Positions 34,725 through 43,679 of a DNA stretch of 64,000 nt are shown in pieces. The stretch spans positions 32,044-96,043 of the forward strand of contig JAJTWY010000014.1 in assembly GCA_021463165.1 (NCBI GenBank), written 5' to 3'. Position 1 is the stretch's first letter. Each line of letters opens with the position of its first letter. Both the position numbers and the translations under genes were made by a program. The stretch comes from Pyrinomonadaceae bacterium (GTDB taxonomy: Bacteria; Acidobacteriota; Blastocatellia; Pyrinomonadales; Pyrinomonadaceae). A model generated the notes under the pieces. It made no database searches, was not told the origin of the DNA, and was given only the letters and a program-made list of their open reading frames with translations.

Positions 34725-35555
34725 CTATTTTACAAACTTACCTATACGGCCAAGCCGTGGATGTGTAAGACATCCAAAGAAATCGCCATTTGATGCCGCA
34801 CGATCGCATGACCAGTAAACGAACATTGCTCGACCGACGATCAGGTCACGCGGGACGAATCCCCAGTAGCGGCTGTCTTCGCTATTGTCGCGGCTGTCGC
34901 CCATAACGAAAAAACTGTTTGCGGGCACGAGCATCGGCTTTCCCGCTACACCGAACTCGTATCCCTGGCGTGTCAACTTGCGGCCAGCCTTAACAGCGTC
35001 CATCGTCTCCTTCGAGTAGTAAACACTATATGTTTCCTCGGGTCGGCGTTCTTCAAACTCGGTCACCTCGAGGGCCGACTGATTATCGTCGGCATCGCCC
35101 AGAACACGATGCTCGGGCAGAAGCCGTCCATCGATGAATACCTGATTGTCGCGAAACTCGACTGTCTCGCCCGGTAACCCGATCACTCGCTTCACGTAAT
35201 TGATCTGATACGGTATCAGGTTGCGTGAACGATCGGCCTCAGGCCGGACCTTATTGCCGGGGTACTTGAAAACGATGATGTCACCGCGCTCGATCTCACG
35301 CTGCGGCAGGAACGGCAGCTCATACCCGCCAGGGGTAAAGATGAATTTGTTCACCAACAGGTAGTCGCCAACGAGGATCGTATTCTGCATCGAACCCGTC
35401 GGTACCGTCACTGCCTGCAGGATAAAGGTCATTCCGAATATCGCCATCACCAGGGTCACAACGAATGACTCGAAATACTCGCGAATTGTAGATTTCGGTG
35501 GCCCGAGCGGTTTCTTTTCCAGGCTTTCGCCGCCAATGTTCTCTTCGTTACTCAT
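34725..35555 (-). CDS. lepB: Signal peptidase I
   Basis: 276 residues. Removes Sec and Tat signal peptides at the membrane. One N-terminal membrane helix (about 31-50), nucleophile Ser55 in VPTGSMQNTI, general base Lys122 in NYVKRVIGLPGE, and the GDSRDNSEDSRYWGFVP box: a complete Ser-Lys dyad. The loop after GKPMLVPANSFFVMGD is normal. Given how many exported proteins lie in the window, it is a fitting neighbour. It precedes rnc on the same strand (about 44 bp apart), a gene pair also common elsewhere. Confidence 0.95.
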   Translation of the reverse strand: MSNEENIGGESLEKKPLGPPKSTIREYFESFVVTLVMAIFGMTFILQAVTVPTGSMQNTILVGDYLLVNKFIFTPGGYELPFLPQREIERGDIIVFKYPGNKVRPEADRSRNLIPYQINYVKRVIGLPGETVEFRDNQVFIDGRLLPEHRVLGDADDNQSALEVTEFEERRPEETYSVYYSKETMDAVKAGRKLTRQGYEFGVAGKPMLVPANSFFVMGDSRDNSEDSRYWGFVPRDLIVGRAMFVYWSCDRAASNGDFFGCLTHPRLGRIGKFVK

Positions 35556-35599
35556 AAAAGGTCGGGGAGTTAATATACGTCTTCGCCGTCAAACTCGTT

Positions 35600-36319
35600 T
35601 CATTCGGCGCTTTTCGAACCATTGATGATGCTCAGAGCCTCGGCTGCGGCCACCATCTCAGCGGCTTTTATCGAATTTCCGGTGCCATGCGATTTTCCGT
35701 TCGACCACACGGCCTCGACAGAAAAAATTCGAGCGTGAGGCGGGCCTTCGGTTCTAATGACACTGTACTTTGGAGCGGGCTGTTTTCCCGCTTGCAGCAC
35801 TTCCTGAAGCATCGTTTTGTAATCGAGCGACTTACTCGGTGACGCGGCTCGAAGCTCATCGGAAAAAATACGTGCGACAAATGCCCTCGCGGGAATGTAA
35901 CCACCATCGAGGAAGACCGCAGCGATAATTGCCTCGAGCGTATTAGCAAGCAAGGCCTGTTTGCGTCGGCCCCCCGTCTTTTCTTCGCCCCGGCCGACAC
36001 GAACAAAATCCCCGATACCCATCGCCTGTGCGATCCCGTAAAGCCGCTGAGTACTGACAAGATGATGCTTCATCAGGGTCAGTTCGCCCTCGCTCGCGTC
36101 GGGGTGATCGCGGTACAGGTGTTCGGCTATTGCGAGCCCCAGCACCGAATCACCGATGAACTCCATCGACTCGTTCTCGATCGAGCGCACCCTCTTTTCA
36201 TCGGCACCACTTACATTCTCGAATGCCCACGAACGATGCGTTACCGCCCTCTCCAGCAGGCCCGGCTCCCCAAAAGTATGGCCTATCAGGTTTTCGAGCC
36301 TCGCCAGTTTCGGTGTCAT
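35600..36319 (-). CDS. rnc: Ribonuclease III
   Basis: 239 residues from the ATG at 36317-36319; the frame opens at a TTG nine bases upstream. Cuts double-stranded RNA in rRNA and mRNA processing. The signature is SIENESMEFIGDSVLGLAIAEHLY, with the catalytic box and metal-binding Glu/Asp; the later acidic pair is seen in TLEAIIAAVFLDGGY. The dsRNA-binding domain occupies the C-terminus (DYKTMLQEVLQA and GNSIKAAEMVAAAEAL). It is followed by lepB. It would be expected to act on the strong mRNA hairpins seen in this window, but that is only a thought. Confidence 0.94.
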   Translation of the reverse strand: MTPKLARLENLIGHTFGEPGLLERAVTHRSWAFENVSGADEKRVRSIENESMEFIGDSVLGLAIAEHLYRDHPDASEGELTLMKHHLVSTQRLYGIAQAMGIGDFVRVGRGEEKTGGRRKQALLANTLEAIIAAVFLDGGYIPARAFVARIFSDELRAASPSKSLDYKTMLQEVLQAGKQPAPKYSVIRTEGPPHARIFSVEAVWSNGKSHGTGNSIKAAEMVAAAEALSIINGSKSAE

Positions 36320-36346
36320 TATTTGCAATTCTATGAAGAATGCCGC

Positions 36347-36387
36347 AAAAAGAAAAGCCGAACGCCGCCAGCAGTGGCGGCGTTCGG
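36347..36387 (-). terminator. Rho-independent terminator after the secreted TPR-like gene
   Basis: Perfect 13-bp stem (36358-36370 with 36375-36387, CCGAACGCCGCCA and its complement) closed by a 4-base loop. On the minus strand it is followed by CTTTTCTTTTT. It lies 25 bp past the stop of the gene at 36412-37644. Confidence 0.92.
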
Positions 36388-36411
36388 TGATCTTCAGATA
36401 CGAGCAAAGGC

Positions 36412-37644
36412 CTAGTTCTTTATACCAGGCTTAACAACCGCCGTAGACGGTTTTGCGGGACCACTCTTAGTCGGAGCGACAGCCGCCGGTTTGGCGCCGC
36501 CAACGCCCGTCCCAGTACCAGTTCCGTTCCCGGCACCTTCACCACCGCCGCCGGTTGTCTTGACCGGTTCCGGATCGGTGATCGGCTGGACCGGTGTTGT
36601 CGGATTGACGAACGGCTTGGCCACAGCACTCGATATCCAAGCATCCACCCCGTCTTCCTTAGCGAAACGGACCTTGTATGCGGAAGCCACGTTGTCCTTC
36701 ATTTTCTTTTTGTATGCCGGAGCCTGGCCGAGCGTATATGCTCGGGAGAATGCGTCCATGGCTCGTTCTGCGGTACCATTCGACATCGCAACCAAGGCCT
36801 TGATCTCATCGACCTTCTTCTGCGCAACCTCCGGAGGATCAGCGTCATTCTGCTCTTTCGCCTTTGCCTGGATCTGATCGACCAGCTTATTGAGTTCGTC
36901 AAAGTAATAGCCGCCTATGAGTTCGTACGGGATCGGATTCTTGGAGGTGTCAGACATTGAGGCCTGTGTCGCCTTGAACAGATAGCTCGATGCACCAACC
37001 TTATCCTTGCGGCCGACCTGAGTGATGTAACCGATCGTAAGGTTCATCCACGCGATCGCGTCGTCCTTGCTCTTATAGGTGAAAGGATTCACGCCATAGC
37101 TGCTGAAAGTCTTCCCCGACTCGAGGCTGTTCAGAGCGATCTTCGCATAACGAAGGGTCTCGTCATTGTATTTAGCATTGCCCTTGAAAAGCTCGTCGTA
37201 ACCTATGGATCCAAGGACCAGCTCAACTGCCCGGAACTTCTCAGTGTCGTGGGCCAAAACCTCTTTGCCGACAACATAAACCTCGTCCCAGTTCTTGGCA
37301 TTCAGGGCCGCGTTAAAGCGATCGACCAGCCCCTTCTCCTTAGCAGCTACCTCAAGATCCTTAATAGCCTTGTCATTGCGGGGCAACTGGATCTTGAGCC
37401 ACTCGTTCATGTCTTTGGCTGATTCACAGGCTCCGTATTTTTCCAGGAACGCTTTGCCGGTGTTACCAAAGGCTTTCCGGCCTTCTATGGTCTTGACCTT
37501 GAATTCCGCCCGGATCTTGTCTCCGGCGTTTGTCTGGCCTTCCGCGTCGCCACAAGGATCCTGCGCAGACGTGCCCATAGCTCCGACGGCAATGACGGCC
37601 GCAACAAGTAGAGCTATGTTTGTGTATCTAAAAATCGTTTTCAT
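36412..37644 (-). CDS. Exported repeat-helix protein with Pro/Gly-rich tail
   Basis: 410 residues from the ATG at 37642-37644, with AGAGGTAGGA (37650-37659) as ribosome site. Signal peptide MKTIFRYTNIALLVAAVIAVGAM then GTSAQ. The rest is alpha-helical with TPR-like repeats (TYKSKDDAIAWMNLTIGYIT and MDAFSRAYTLGQAPAYKKKMK), and the end is a disordered Gly-Pro-Thr tail (GGGGEGAGNGTGTGTGV). A kinase substrate or periplasmic scaffold is possible. Similar secreted helical proteins are common in Acidobacteriota and unassigned. A single-gene transcript is likely: it has its own strong ribosome site and terminator. Confidence 0.78.
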   Translation of the reverse strand: MKTIFRYTNIALLVAAVIAVGAMGTSAQDPCGDAEGQTNAGDKIRAEFKVKTIEGRKAFGNTGKAFLEKYGACESAKDMNEWLKIQLPRNDKAIKDLEVAAKEKGLVDRFNAALNAKNWDEVYVVGKEVLAHDTEKFRAVELVLGSIGYDELFKGNAKYNDETLRYAKIALNSLESGKTFSSYGVNPFTYKSKDDAIAWMNLTIGYITQVGRKDKVGASSYLFKATQASMSDTSKNPIPYELIGGYYFDELNKLVDQIQAKAKEQNDADPPEVAQKKVDEIKALVAMSNGTAERAMDAFSRAYTLGQAPAYKKKMKDNVASAYKVRFAKEDGVDAWISSAVAKPFVNPTTPVQPITDPEPVKTTGGGGEGAGNGTGTGTGVGGAKPAAVAPTKSGPAKPSTAVVKPGIKN

Positions 37645-37649
37645 CTTAA

Positions 37650-37659
37650 TCCTACCTCT
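37650..37659 (-). promoter_or_regulatory. Shine-Dalgarno site deciding the start at 37644
   Basis: AGAGGTAGGA on the minus strand, five bases before the ATG. It rules out the longer in-frame opening, which would start inside the leader. Confidence 0.75.
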
Positions 37660-37876
37660 CTGGTTGATCCACGAATTCGCCGAGGATCGGGAACACACAG
37701 GCGTTCCTTTGCCGGCGACAATCAGATGTTCACACCTCGCCAGAAAGTTGCAAGGATTTGCGTGATCCACCCTACATTCTGATTTAAATAGCCAATCAAT
37801 GGATATCTTCTGAGAACCTAAATAATCACGTAGTTCCCGATTCTCTGTCAAGCCAAAAAATGTGCCTCTGGTCAAC

Positions 37877-37927
37877 AAAAAGTCATCCCGCAGCGGATAG
37901 CTCCTCAGCTTGATCGGGATGTCTTTT
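37877..37927 (-). terminator. Rho-independent terminator of the penicillin-binding protein gene
   Basis: Stem CATCCCG/CGGGATG (37884-37890 with 37915-37921), extended by AAAAG/CTTTT around one mismatch, with a structured 24-base loop. On the minus strand it ends in a T-run (CTTTTT). It lies just past the stop at 37944. Confidence 0.75.
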
Positions 37928-37943
37928 GTTACGAATAATTAGC

Positions 37944-39623
37944 TTACTCAGGCTTGATAACGGGTTTTTCCGTTTTATCCGTTTTTTCCTTTTCGTAGGT
38001 TATGACCACAGGCGGCAAAACTGGCTTCGAGCTACCGGTCTTTGTCACAAGCTTCTTGGTACCGGCCGCATTTGGCACAACGATGACCTTCCGCCCCGAC
38101 GGATCGACCGCGTTGGGAACGGTGTCCGCCATATCGCCATCCTCAGCTTCGTCCTCGTCTTCGTCGGCGTCGGCGGCAGCCGTAGTTGTGTTCAGCGCCG
38201 CAGCCGTCACGACCTGGTTTCTAGGCGGAAGCTTGAACTCGGTTTGAGCAAGATTACGATCCGTTCGGACTATCTTCGGACTCAGGGCATTGTAGATCTG
38301 CGCCGCAACAGCCGCAGCGTAACGACCGCGTTCGGACTGCCCGCGTGTGATCACTGCGACAGCATACTTCGGTTGTTCGATCGGAGCGACCGACGTAAAG
38401 AGGCCAACCCACGAGCCCTTGTCGATACACGAACCCGTCTTCCCGGCAACACCCAAGCTCTGGTTAATGTGCCGCCTCGCCGTGCCATATTCAACAGCCC
38501 CCATCATACCGGGGATCACACGCCTAACGCTCTGCTGCGGCACGGTGACGTTCCCTTTGTAGAACGGCTGGAATTTAGCCTTCTCTATTTCGTTGCGGGG
38601 GATTCGAGGAAGTACGCGATGGCCGCCGTTCGTGATCGCAGCCGCCATTACGGCAAGCTGGATAGTCGAGACCTCTGTGTCGTCGCCATGCGAATAGATA
38701 CGCGGGTTTGAATTCGAGATCGGGAGTCTCCCGGGCGTTTCACCTTCTAGGTTTATACCCGTCTGCTCGCCTAAACCAAGCTGCTTGCCATACTCGACCA
38801 GTTTCTGATTACCGATCTGAACACCGGCACGCTGAAAATACGGATTGTCCGAACGAGCCAAAGCATCGTCGAGATCTCGCCTTGATGAACCGTTCTTGAT
38901 CTCTCCGTTCTGCTTATCGATCACGCCTTCATTAAGAGCTGCCGCTCCGGTCACCAGCTTGATCGTCGAACACGGACGGATGCTTTTCCTGACCGCCCAG
39001 TCCTGATTGACGACAGTCAGAACCTTGCCGGTCTGAGCTTCCATAACGACGACCGAACCTGCCCGGTTCCCAAGGGCGTTGATCGCCACCTGCCTGATGG
39101 CAAGGTCTTCACCCTCGGTCTGGTCTTTCGCAATATTTTCGATGGTCTCGGTCCGCAAGCCTTTCTCGAACGCAATTTTCCGCGCAATAGCTTCGCGCCT
39201 AGCCTGTTCGCGACGGCGAGCCTCGGCTAGAGCGGCGGCACGACGCGCGGCTTCTATACGCTTGCGTTCCGCAGCGGCCTTTTTTGCCTCAGCTTTGCTC
39301 TTAGAATCTTTCTTTGCCTTAGTATCAGTTTTTGGTTCTGGCTTCGATTTGCTTTTAGCCGTCTGCTTGTCTTTCTTGGACGAGGTGGTTTCCTTCTTTG
39401 TGTTCTTGGCTGTGGGTTTCGCCTTCGAACGATCTTTCTTGGCATCCTTTGCTACTTTTTCGTTCTTCTTAGTCGAGGCCTTGGCGACTGGTTTCTTGCT
39501 GTCAGCCTTTTTTGCCGGGGCCTTCTTTGACTGGGCCGAAACACCGCCGACCATAGCGATGCTGAGAACGAATACTGTCAGCAACGTGCCAACAAAAGAG
39601 TTTTTAAGGAACATTAACCTCAT
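37944..39623 (-). CDS. Penicillin-binding transpeptidase with Lys-rich linker
   Basis: 559 residues. Signal peptide or anchor at 9-30, then a highly basic stretch (about 32-145) of Lys, Ala and Ser with a helical Glu/Arg/Ala end. The transpeptidase domain has all active-site motifs: Ser219-x-x-Lys222 (PCSTIKLVTG), Ser258-Asp-Asn (ARSDNPYF) and Lys395-Thr-Gly (VAGKTGSC). It lacks the classical class B N-terminal domain, being shorter and replaced by the basic linker. It would crosslink peptidoglycan in the periplasm. The linker could bind the cell wall or teichoic-like anions. A GAGGT site precedes the ATG. Divergent from the histidine kinase at 39689 (65 bp), so regulation by that pair is possible. 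Confidence 0.88.
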   Translation of the reverse strand: MRLMFLKNSFVGTLLTVFVLSIAMVGGVSAQSKKAPAKKADSKKPVAKASTKKNEKVAKDAKKDRSKAKPTAKNTKKETTSSKKDKQTAKSKSKPEPKTDTKAKKDSKSKAEAKKAAAERKRIEAARRAAALAEARRREQARREAIARKIAFEKGLRTETIENIAKDQTEGEDLAIRQVAINALGNRAGSVVVMEAQTGKVLTVVNQDWAVRKSIRPCSTIKLVTGAAALNEGVIDKQNGEIKNGSSRRDLDDALARSDNPYFQRAGVQIGNQKLVEYGKQLGLGEQTGINLEGETPGRLPISNSNPRIYSHGDDTEVSTIQLAVMAAAITNGGHRVLPRIPRNEIEKAKFQPFYKGNVTVPQQSVRRVIPGMMGAVEYGTARRHINQSLGVAGKTGSCIDKGSWVGLFTSVAPIEQPKYAVAVITRGQSERGRYAAAVAAQIYNALSPKIVRTDRNLAQTEFKLPPRNQVVTAAALNTTTAAADADEDEDEAEDGDMADTVPNAVDPSGRKVIVVPNAAGTKKLVTKTGSSKPVLPPVVITYEKEKTDKTEKPVIKPE

Positions 39624-39688
39624 GCTTTACCTCAGATCCTCGACTTGTATTGGAGATTTATGGATCGCCTTTTCAGGGCGGTTGCGCA

Positions 39689-41257
39689 ATGTCTAGTCGA
39701 GACTATAACATTCAAGACGCATCGAGGCAAGCGGTTTTTCTTCAGCATTTTAGAACCTGGATGAGATTCTTCAACACATTTCGCGGACGGCTGCTACTCA
39801 TACTAGCTATGTTGCTGGTCGCGACGATCGGGTTTCAATACTACCTGAACCTTGAAACTCAGACCCAAAACAATGAACTTCTGGAGGCTCAAGCTAAGGC
39901 TCTCAATGTTGGTATTACGCTGGGTTTCAGGAGCATTCCGCTTCAGGATCTGCGTGTAAAGGACTTGTTCGAAGAACGCGACCAGGCGTTTTTTGACGAC
40001 GAGACCAAACGAATGATCCGGGACATAATCATCATCGATGCCGACTGGCGGGTTACCGACAGTCTCAATCCGGATTACCTGCCCGCGTACGACGAGGATG
40101 ACAACGTTGTTTACCGCCATCTTAGCGATCTGACCGATCTTCCGCCGCTGATGGAAGGCAGCCGATTGGGCGAAGACCTGAAGAATTTTCCAAACCGGAA
40201 GACGACAGCTAATAAGAACCAGCCTGACGAGGCATATGCGATCCCGCTCGATACCAGCCTTGGGCGTTACTACGTGATGGTGATCCTGAAAGCGGATAAG
40301 ACCGACGCGGCGTGGCGAGCCGCCCAGCCTCTTGTGTTCACATTGGGCATTGTTCTCGTTTCCTCGCTCATCACCTTTATGCTTGTTTGGCGGTTTACCC
40401 GGCCTATCGCCGATCTGTCGAATGCAGCGCGCGAAGTTGCCGAAGGAAATCTGAAAGTACGCGTGCCCGTCGCGCATCGTTTTGATGAAATGGGACGTCT
40501 CGGCCTCACCTTCAATGAAATGGCGGCGGAATTGGAAAAGAATCGGGAGCTCGAAGAGCAGCTTGCCCAGGCGGAAAAGTCTGCCGTTGTCGGACGGCTC
40601 GGCTCGGCGATCGCGCACGAGATACGCAACCCCTTGAACTACATAAACCTGACGCTCGATCATTTGAGGTCGAAATATGCACCCGATGATGAAGAAAAGC
40701 GTGCAACATTTGAAAAGCTCACTTCGCAGCTAAAAGGTGAAGTGGCTCGAATAAACCAGCAGATCTCAGACTTTCTGAATTATTCGCGTCCCGCAAAGGC
40801 AAACCCGCGGCCTATCGAAGCAAGGACGGTCATCGAAGATTCGCTGCGTATCGCCGAAGCCGAAGCCGCGGAAAAGGGGGTCACGATCGGCATCGTCGAG
40901 CATGAAGATGTTCCAGGGATTGTCGGTGATCCGGAATTCCTCCGGTCGGTATTCAACAACCTGTTCATCAACGCGATCCAGGCCATGGAAGCGACCGGTG
41001 GACATTTGACGATAAAGATCCTTCCGGATAGCGGCGGCGAATACGTTAATTTTGAGGTGTCCGATACGGGCAATGGCATCCCGGAAGAAAACTTGTCGAA
41101 GATCTTTGAGCCTTACTTTTCTACCAAAGAAACGGGCACCGGCTTGGGGCTGGCGATAGTCCAGAAGATCATTGAAGTACATCATGGAAAGATCGAGGTG
41201 GGATCGGTCGTGGGTGAAGGGACGAAGTTTATTGTGAAATTACCGAAAGCAGATTGA
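39689..41257 (+). CDS. Sensor histidine kinase (HAMP, NtrB-like)
   Basis: 522 residues from the ATG at 39689, with AGGGCGG upstream. Membrane helices at about 33-53 and 212-236 flank a periplasmic sensor of about 160 residues that is not a recognised domain. Then HAMP (about 233-290), HisKA with phospho-acceptor His310 (AIAHEIRNPLNYI), and an ATP-binding domain with N (NLFINAIQAM), G1 (DTGNGIP), F (IFEPYFSTK) and G2 (GTGLGLAIV) boxes. All catalytic motifs are intact. It pairs with the NtrC-type regulator at 41326, 68 bp on. It diverges from the PBP gene, suggesting an envelope or cell-wall signal; that is inference. Confidence 0.93.
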   Translation: MSSRDYNIQDASRQAVFLQHFRTWMRFFNTFRGRLLLILAMLLVATIGFQYYLNLETQTQNNELLEAQAKALNVGITLGFRSIPLQDLRVKDLFEERDQAFFDDETKRMIRDIIIIDADWRVTDSLNPDYLPAYDEDDNVVYRHLSDLTDLPPLMEGSRLGEDLKNFPNRKTTANKNQPDEAYAIPLDTSLGRYYVMVILKADKTDAAWRAAQPLVFTLGIVLVSSLITFMLVWRFTRPIADLSNAAREVAEGNLKVRVPVAHRFDEMGRLGLTFNEMAAELEKNRELEEQLAQAEKSAVVGRLGSAIAHEIRNPLNYINLTLDHLRSKYAPDDEEKRATFEKLTSQLKGEVARINQQISDFLNYSRPAKANPRPIEARTVIEDSLRIAEAEAAEKGVTIGIVEHEDVPGIVGDPEFLRSVFNNLFINAIQAMEATGGHLTIKILPDSGGEYVNFEVSDTGNGIPEENLSKIFEPYFSTKETGTGLGLAIVQKIIEVHHGKIEVGSVVGEGTKFIVKLPKAD

Positions 41258-41325
41258 CCATAGAGACGCAAAGACGAAGCTAGATCAGCACTCATACTCG
41301 CCGCGCTCAGCGGTGACATTTTCTT

Positions 41326-42687
41326 ATGGCACGTAAATCGATCCTCGTCGTCGATGACGAGAAAAATCAACGGGAAATACTCGAGACCATCCTTTCGGGT
41401 GAAGGGTATGATGTAACGACCGCAAGTTCGGGCGAGGCGGCGATGAAGTTTGTCGCCGACCGGCATTTTGACCTTGTTCTGACAGATCTCAAGATGACCG
41501 GCATGTCCGGCCTCGATCTGCTCAAGGCCCTGACCGATTTCGACAAGTCGATCATCGTTATCCTGCTCACCGCGCATGGCACGATCGATTCGGCCGTGGA
41601 TGCCCTGCGGCTTGGTGCGTTCGAGTATCTGCAAAAGCCCTACGACAGTGAAAAGCTGCTCGAAACGATCTCGCGAGCGCTAAAGAAACTAACCACGCTC
41701 GACGCCGAGATCGTATCGGTCTCGCCCGAAATGGACAAGGTCAAAAAGCTGATACTGAAGATCGCAAAGTCCAATTCGACCGTCCTGATCCGGGGTGAAA
41801 GCGGCACGGGAAAGGAGCTCATAGCCCGTTCTATTCACAAGAACAGCCTTCGCTCGAACGAGGTCTTCCAGGCCGTAAACTGTGCGGCGATAAACGAGAA
41901 CCTGCTCGAATCAGAGCTTTTCGGCCATGAAAAAGGCTCGTTCACAGGCGCCGTATCTGACAAGAAGGGCCTCTTTGAGATCGCCGACCGCGGAACGCTC
42001 TTTCTTGACGAGATCGGCGAGCTCGATATTTCACTTCAGGCGAAGATCCTCCGCGCGTTGCAGGAAAAACAGATCCGTCGTGTCGGCGGTACGCGGGAGT
42101 TGAACGTGGATGTACGGGTCGTCACCGCAACCAACCGCGACCTGCTCCACATGGTGAGCGAAAAACGCTTTCGCGAAGACCTATATTATCGGCTCAATGT
42201 TCTTTCGATCGAACTGCCGGCGCTCCGCGAGCGACGAAGCGATATCCCGGTTCTGATCGACTATTTCGTCAAGAAACACACTCGCGGGACAAACCGCAAG
42301 ATCACATTTTCGGCCGATGCAAAACGCCTGCTAGACAGTTACAGCTATCCGGGAAACGTCCGCCAGCTGGAATCGGCGCTCGAACGCGCGATCCTGCTGT
42401 GCGAAGACGACACGGTGACGATAGAAGATCTGCCGCCGGAAATGACGCAAAGCCCCGGTAAACCGGCTGCCGCCCCGGGCGACCTGTTCATATTGCCCCC
42501 GGGCGGAGTCAACTTTGAGGATATCGAGCGAAGTCTGATAATGCAGGCAATGGCACGAACCGACAACAACATCACAAAATCAGCAAAATTGCTGGGTTTG
42601 ACCTTCCGGACACTTCAGTATCGCCTCGAGAAATTTGGCTATAAGAAAGACGAGACGAGCGGAACCGACGAGGGCGATGTGTCGTAA
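41326..42687 (+). CDS. NtrC-family sigma54-dependent response regulator
   Basis: 453 residues. Receiver domain at 1-120 with phospho-acceptor Asp54 (VLTDLKMTG) and Lys in LQKPYD. AAA+ domain with Walker A GESGTGKE (157-164), Walker B TLFLDEIGELD, and the sigma54-contact loop at 204-209 as GSFTGA, with Ser for the common Ala of GAFTGA. An arginine-finger region (RFREDLYYRLNVL) follows, and a Fis-type helix-turn-helix ends the protein (NNITKSAKLLGLTFRTLQYRLEKFG). It receives phosphate from the kinase at 39689 and should open sigma54 promoters. No sigma54 promoter was identified with confidence in the window. Confidence 0.94.
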   Translation: MARKSILVVDDEKNQREILETILSGEGYDVTTASSGEAAMKFVADRHFDLVLTDLKMTGMSGLDLLKALTDFDKSIIVILLTAHGTIDSAVDALRLGAFEYLQKPYDSEKLLETISRALKKLTTLDAEIVSVSPEMDKVKKLILKIAKSNSTVLIRGESGTGKELIARSIHKNSLRSNEVFQAVNCAAINENLLESELFGHEKGSFTGAVSDKKGLFEIADRGTLFLDEIGELDISLQAKILRALQEKQIRRVGGTRELNVDVRVVTATNRDLLHMVSEKRFREDLYYRLNVLSIELPALRERRSDIPVLIDYFVKKHTRGTNRKITFSADAKRLLDSYSYPGNVRQLESALERAILLCEDDTVTIEDLPPEMTQSPGKPAAAPGDLFILPPGGVNFEDIERSLIMQAMARTDNNITKSAKLLGLTFRTLQYRLEKFGYKKDETSGTDEGDVS

Positions 42688-42788
42688 TTGTGGCAGGAGA
42701 TCTTTGACGGGATGAAGCGGCAGACAGATAGACAATCTGGTTCGTCCTGACTATCCTGATTGAAACCCGGTTGGAGGCGAATTTCGCT

Positions 42789-43415
42789 ATGGAATGGTTC
42801 TCAACACTCAGTCTCGCGCTCGGCACCGCCTGGACTAGCGGGATAAATCTCTACGCAACTGTCTCGGTTCTCGGCATTCTTCAGAAATTTGGCGGTACGA
42901 AACTGCCGGGCGGCCTTGATGTGCTTGATAACTGGTGGATCATCGGCTTTGCGGCCGGGTTATATCTGGTCGAATTTTTTGCCGATAAGATCCCCTACGT
43001 CGACAGCGTTTGGGATGTTGTCCATACGTTTATCCGTATCCCGGCCGGGGCCATCGTCGCCTATGCGGCAACGACGGATCTTGACCCGAGCATCGCTATC
43101 CCGGCAACCCTCGTTGGCGGCGGGCTCGCATTTGCCTCGCATGGAACCAAGGCTGCTGCCCGTATCGGGGCGAATCTTTCACCCGAGCCTGTCTCGAACT
43201 GGGTCCTTTCGCTAGTCGAAGACGCGATCGCCTTCGGCGGGGCACTACTCGCCGTTTTTGCGCCGATCATTATTGCTACGATCCTCGGCATTTTCGCCAT
43301 CGTATTTCTGTGGTTCTTTCCGAAAGTGTTCAGAGCGATCAGACGCCTTTTCATTGCAACCGTAGGCTTCATTCGCGGCGACTCTTTTGAGACAGTTGCT
43401 CGAAAGGCAGGCTAA
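42789..43415 (+). CDS. DUF4126 membrane protein
   Basis: 208 residues from the ATG at 42789, with GGAGG at 42773-42777. Five or so membrane helices (for example WWIIGFAAGLYLVEFFADK, VFAPIIIATILGIFAIVFLW). DUF4126-type marks: ALGTAWTSGINLYATVSVLG near the start, PYVDSVWDVVHTFIRIPAGA and GGGLAFASHGTKAAARIG. Function unknown. It is followed closely by a small membrane protein and then by the carbonic anhydrase. The C-terminus is basic and cytoplasmic. Confidence 0.82.
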   Translation: MEWFSTLSLALGTAWTSGINLYATVSVLGILQKFGGTKLPGGLDVLDNWWIIGFAAGLYLVEFFADKIPYVDSVWDVVHTFIRIPAGAIVAYAATTDLDPSIAIPATLVGGGLAFASHGTKAAARIGANLSPEPVSNWVLSLVEDAIAFGGALLAVFAPIIIATILGIFAIVFLWFFPKVFRAIRRLFIATVGFIRGDSFETVARKAG

Positions 43416-43419
43416 CGAT

Positions 43420-43623
43420 ATGATCCTTGCCTTTCGAATGCTGGCCCTTATCCTCGTCGGCCTGGCCGGATATTTCCTGTGGGCCGACAACAACGATTGG
43501 GCCTTTGGCTGTTTCGTGTTGGGTGTGTGCAGCTACTTTTTGGGGATGCGTTTCCAGCTGAAAGCCCGTCTCGCCGGCAAGGAGGCAGCCGAACAGCCAT
43601 CTGCCGGATCAGACCGAGCCTGA
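43420..43623 (+). CDS. Small two-helix membrane protein
   Basis: 67 residues from the ATG at 43420, four bases after the DUF4126 stop, with AAAGGCAGG upstream. Two hydrophobic segments (MILAFRMLALILVGLAGYFL and FGCFVLGVCSYFLGM) and a charged tail. No family recognised. The position suggests it is translated with DUF4126 and may be its partner. Confidence 0.65.
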   Translation: MILAFRMLALILVGLAGYFLWADNNDWAFGCFVLGVCSYFLGMRFQLKARLAGKEAAEQPSAGSDRA

Positions 43624-43679
43624 AGGCCCGGGCAATAGGAAATCTTGAGTAAATTGCCTCCGGGAATTAAGATGGTCTT

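Larger units (their letters stand above)
37645..37943. other. 299-bp gene-free stretch
   Basis: Holds the ribosome site and leader of the gene at 37644, an AT-rich piece likely to contain its promoter (not resolved), and the terminator of the PBP gene (37877-37927). No further gene or RNA was seen. Confidence 0.6.

Noticed and set aside
36412..37878. Longer start of the exported helical protein
   Set aside because: The signal peptide begins at 37644 right after a strong ribosome site; the upstream part has no such site.
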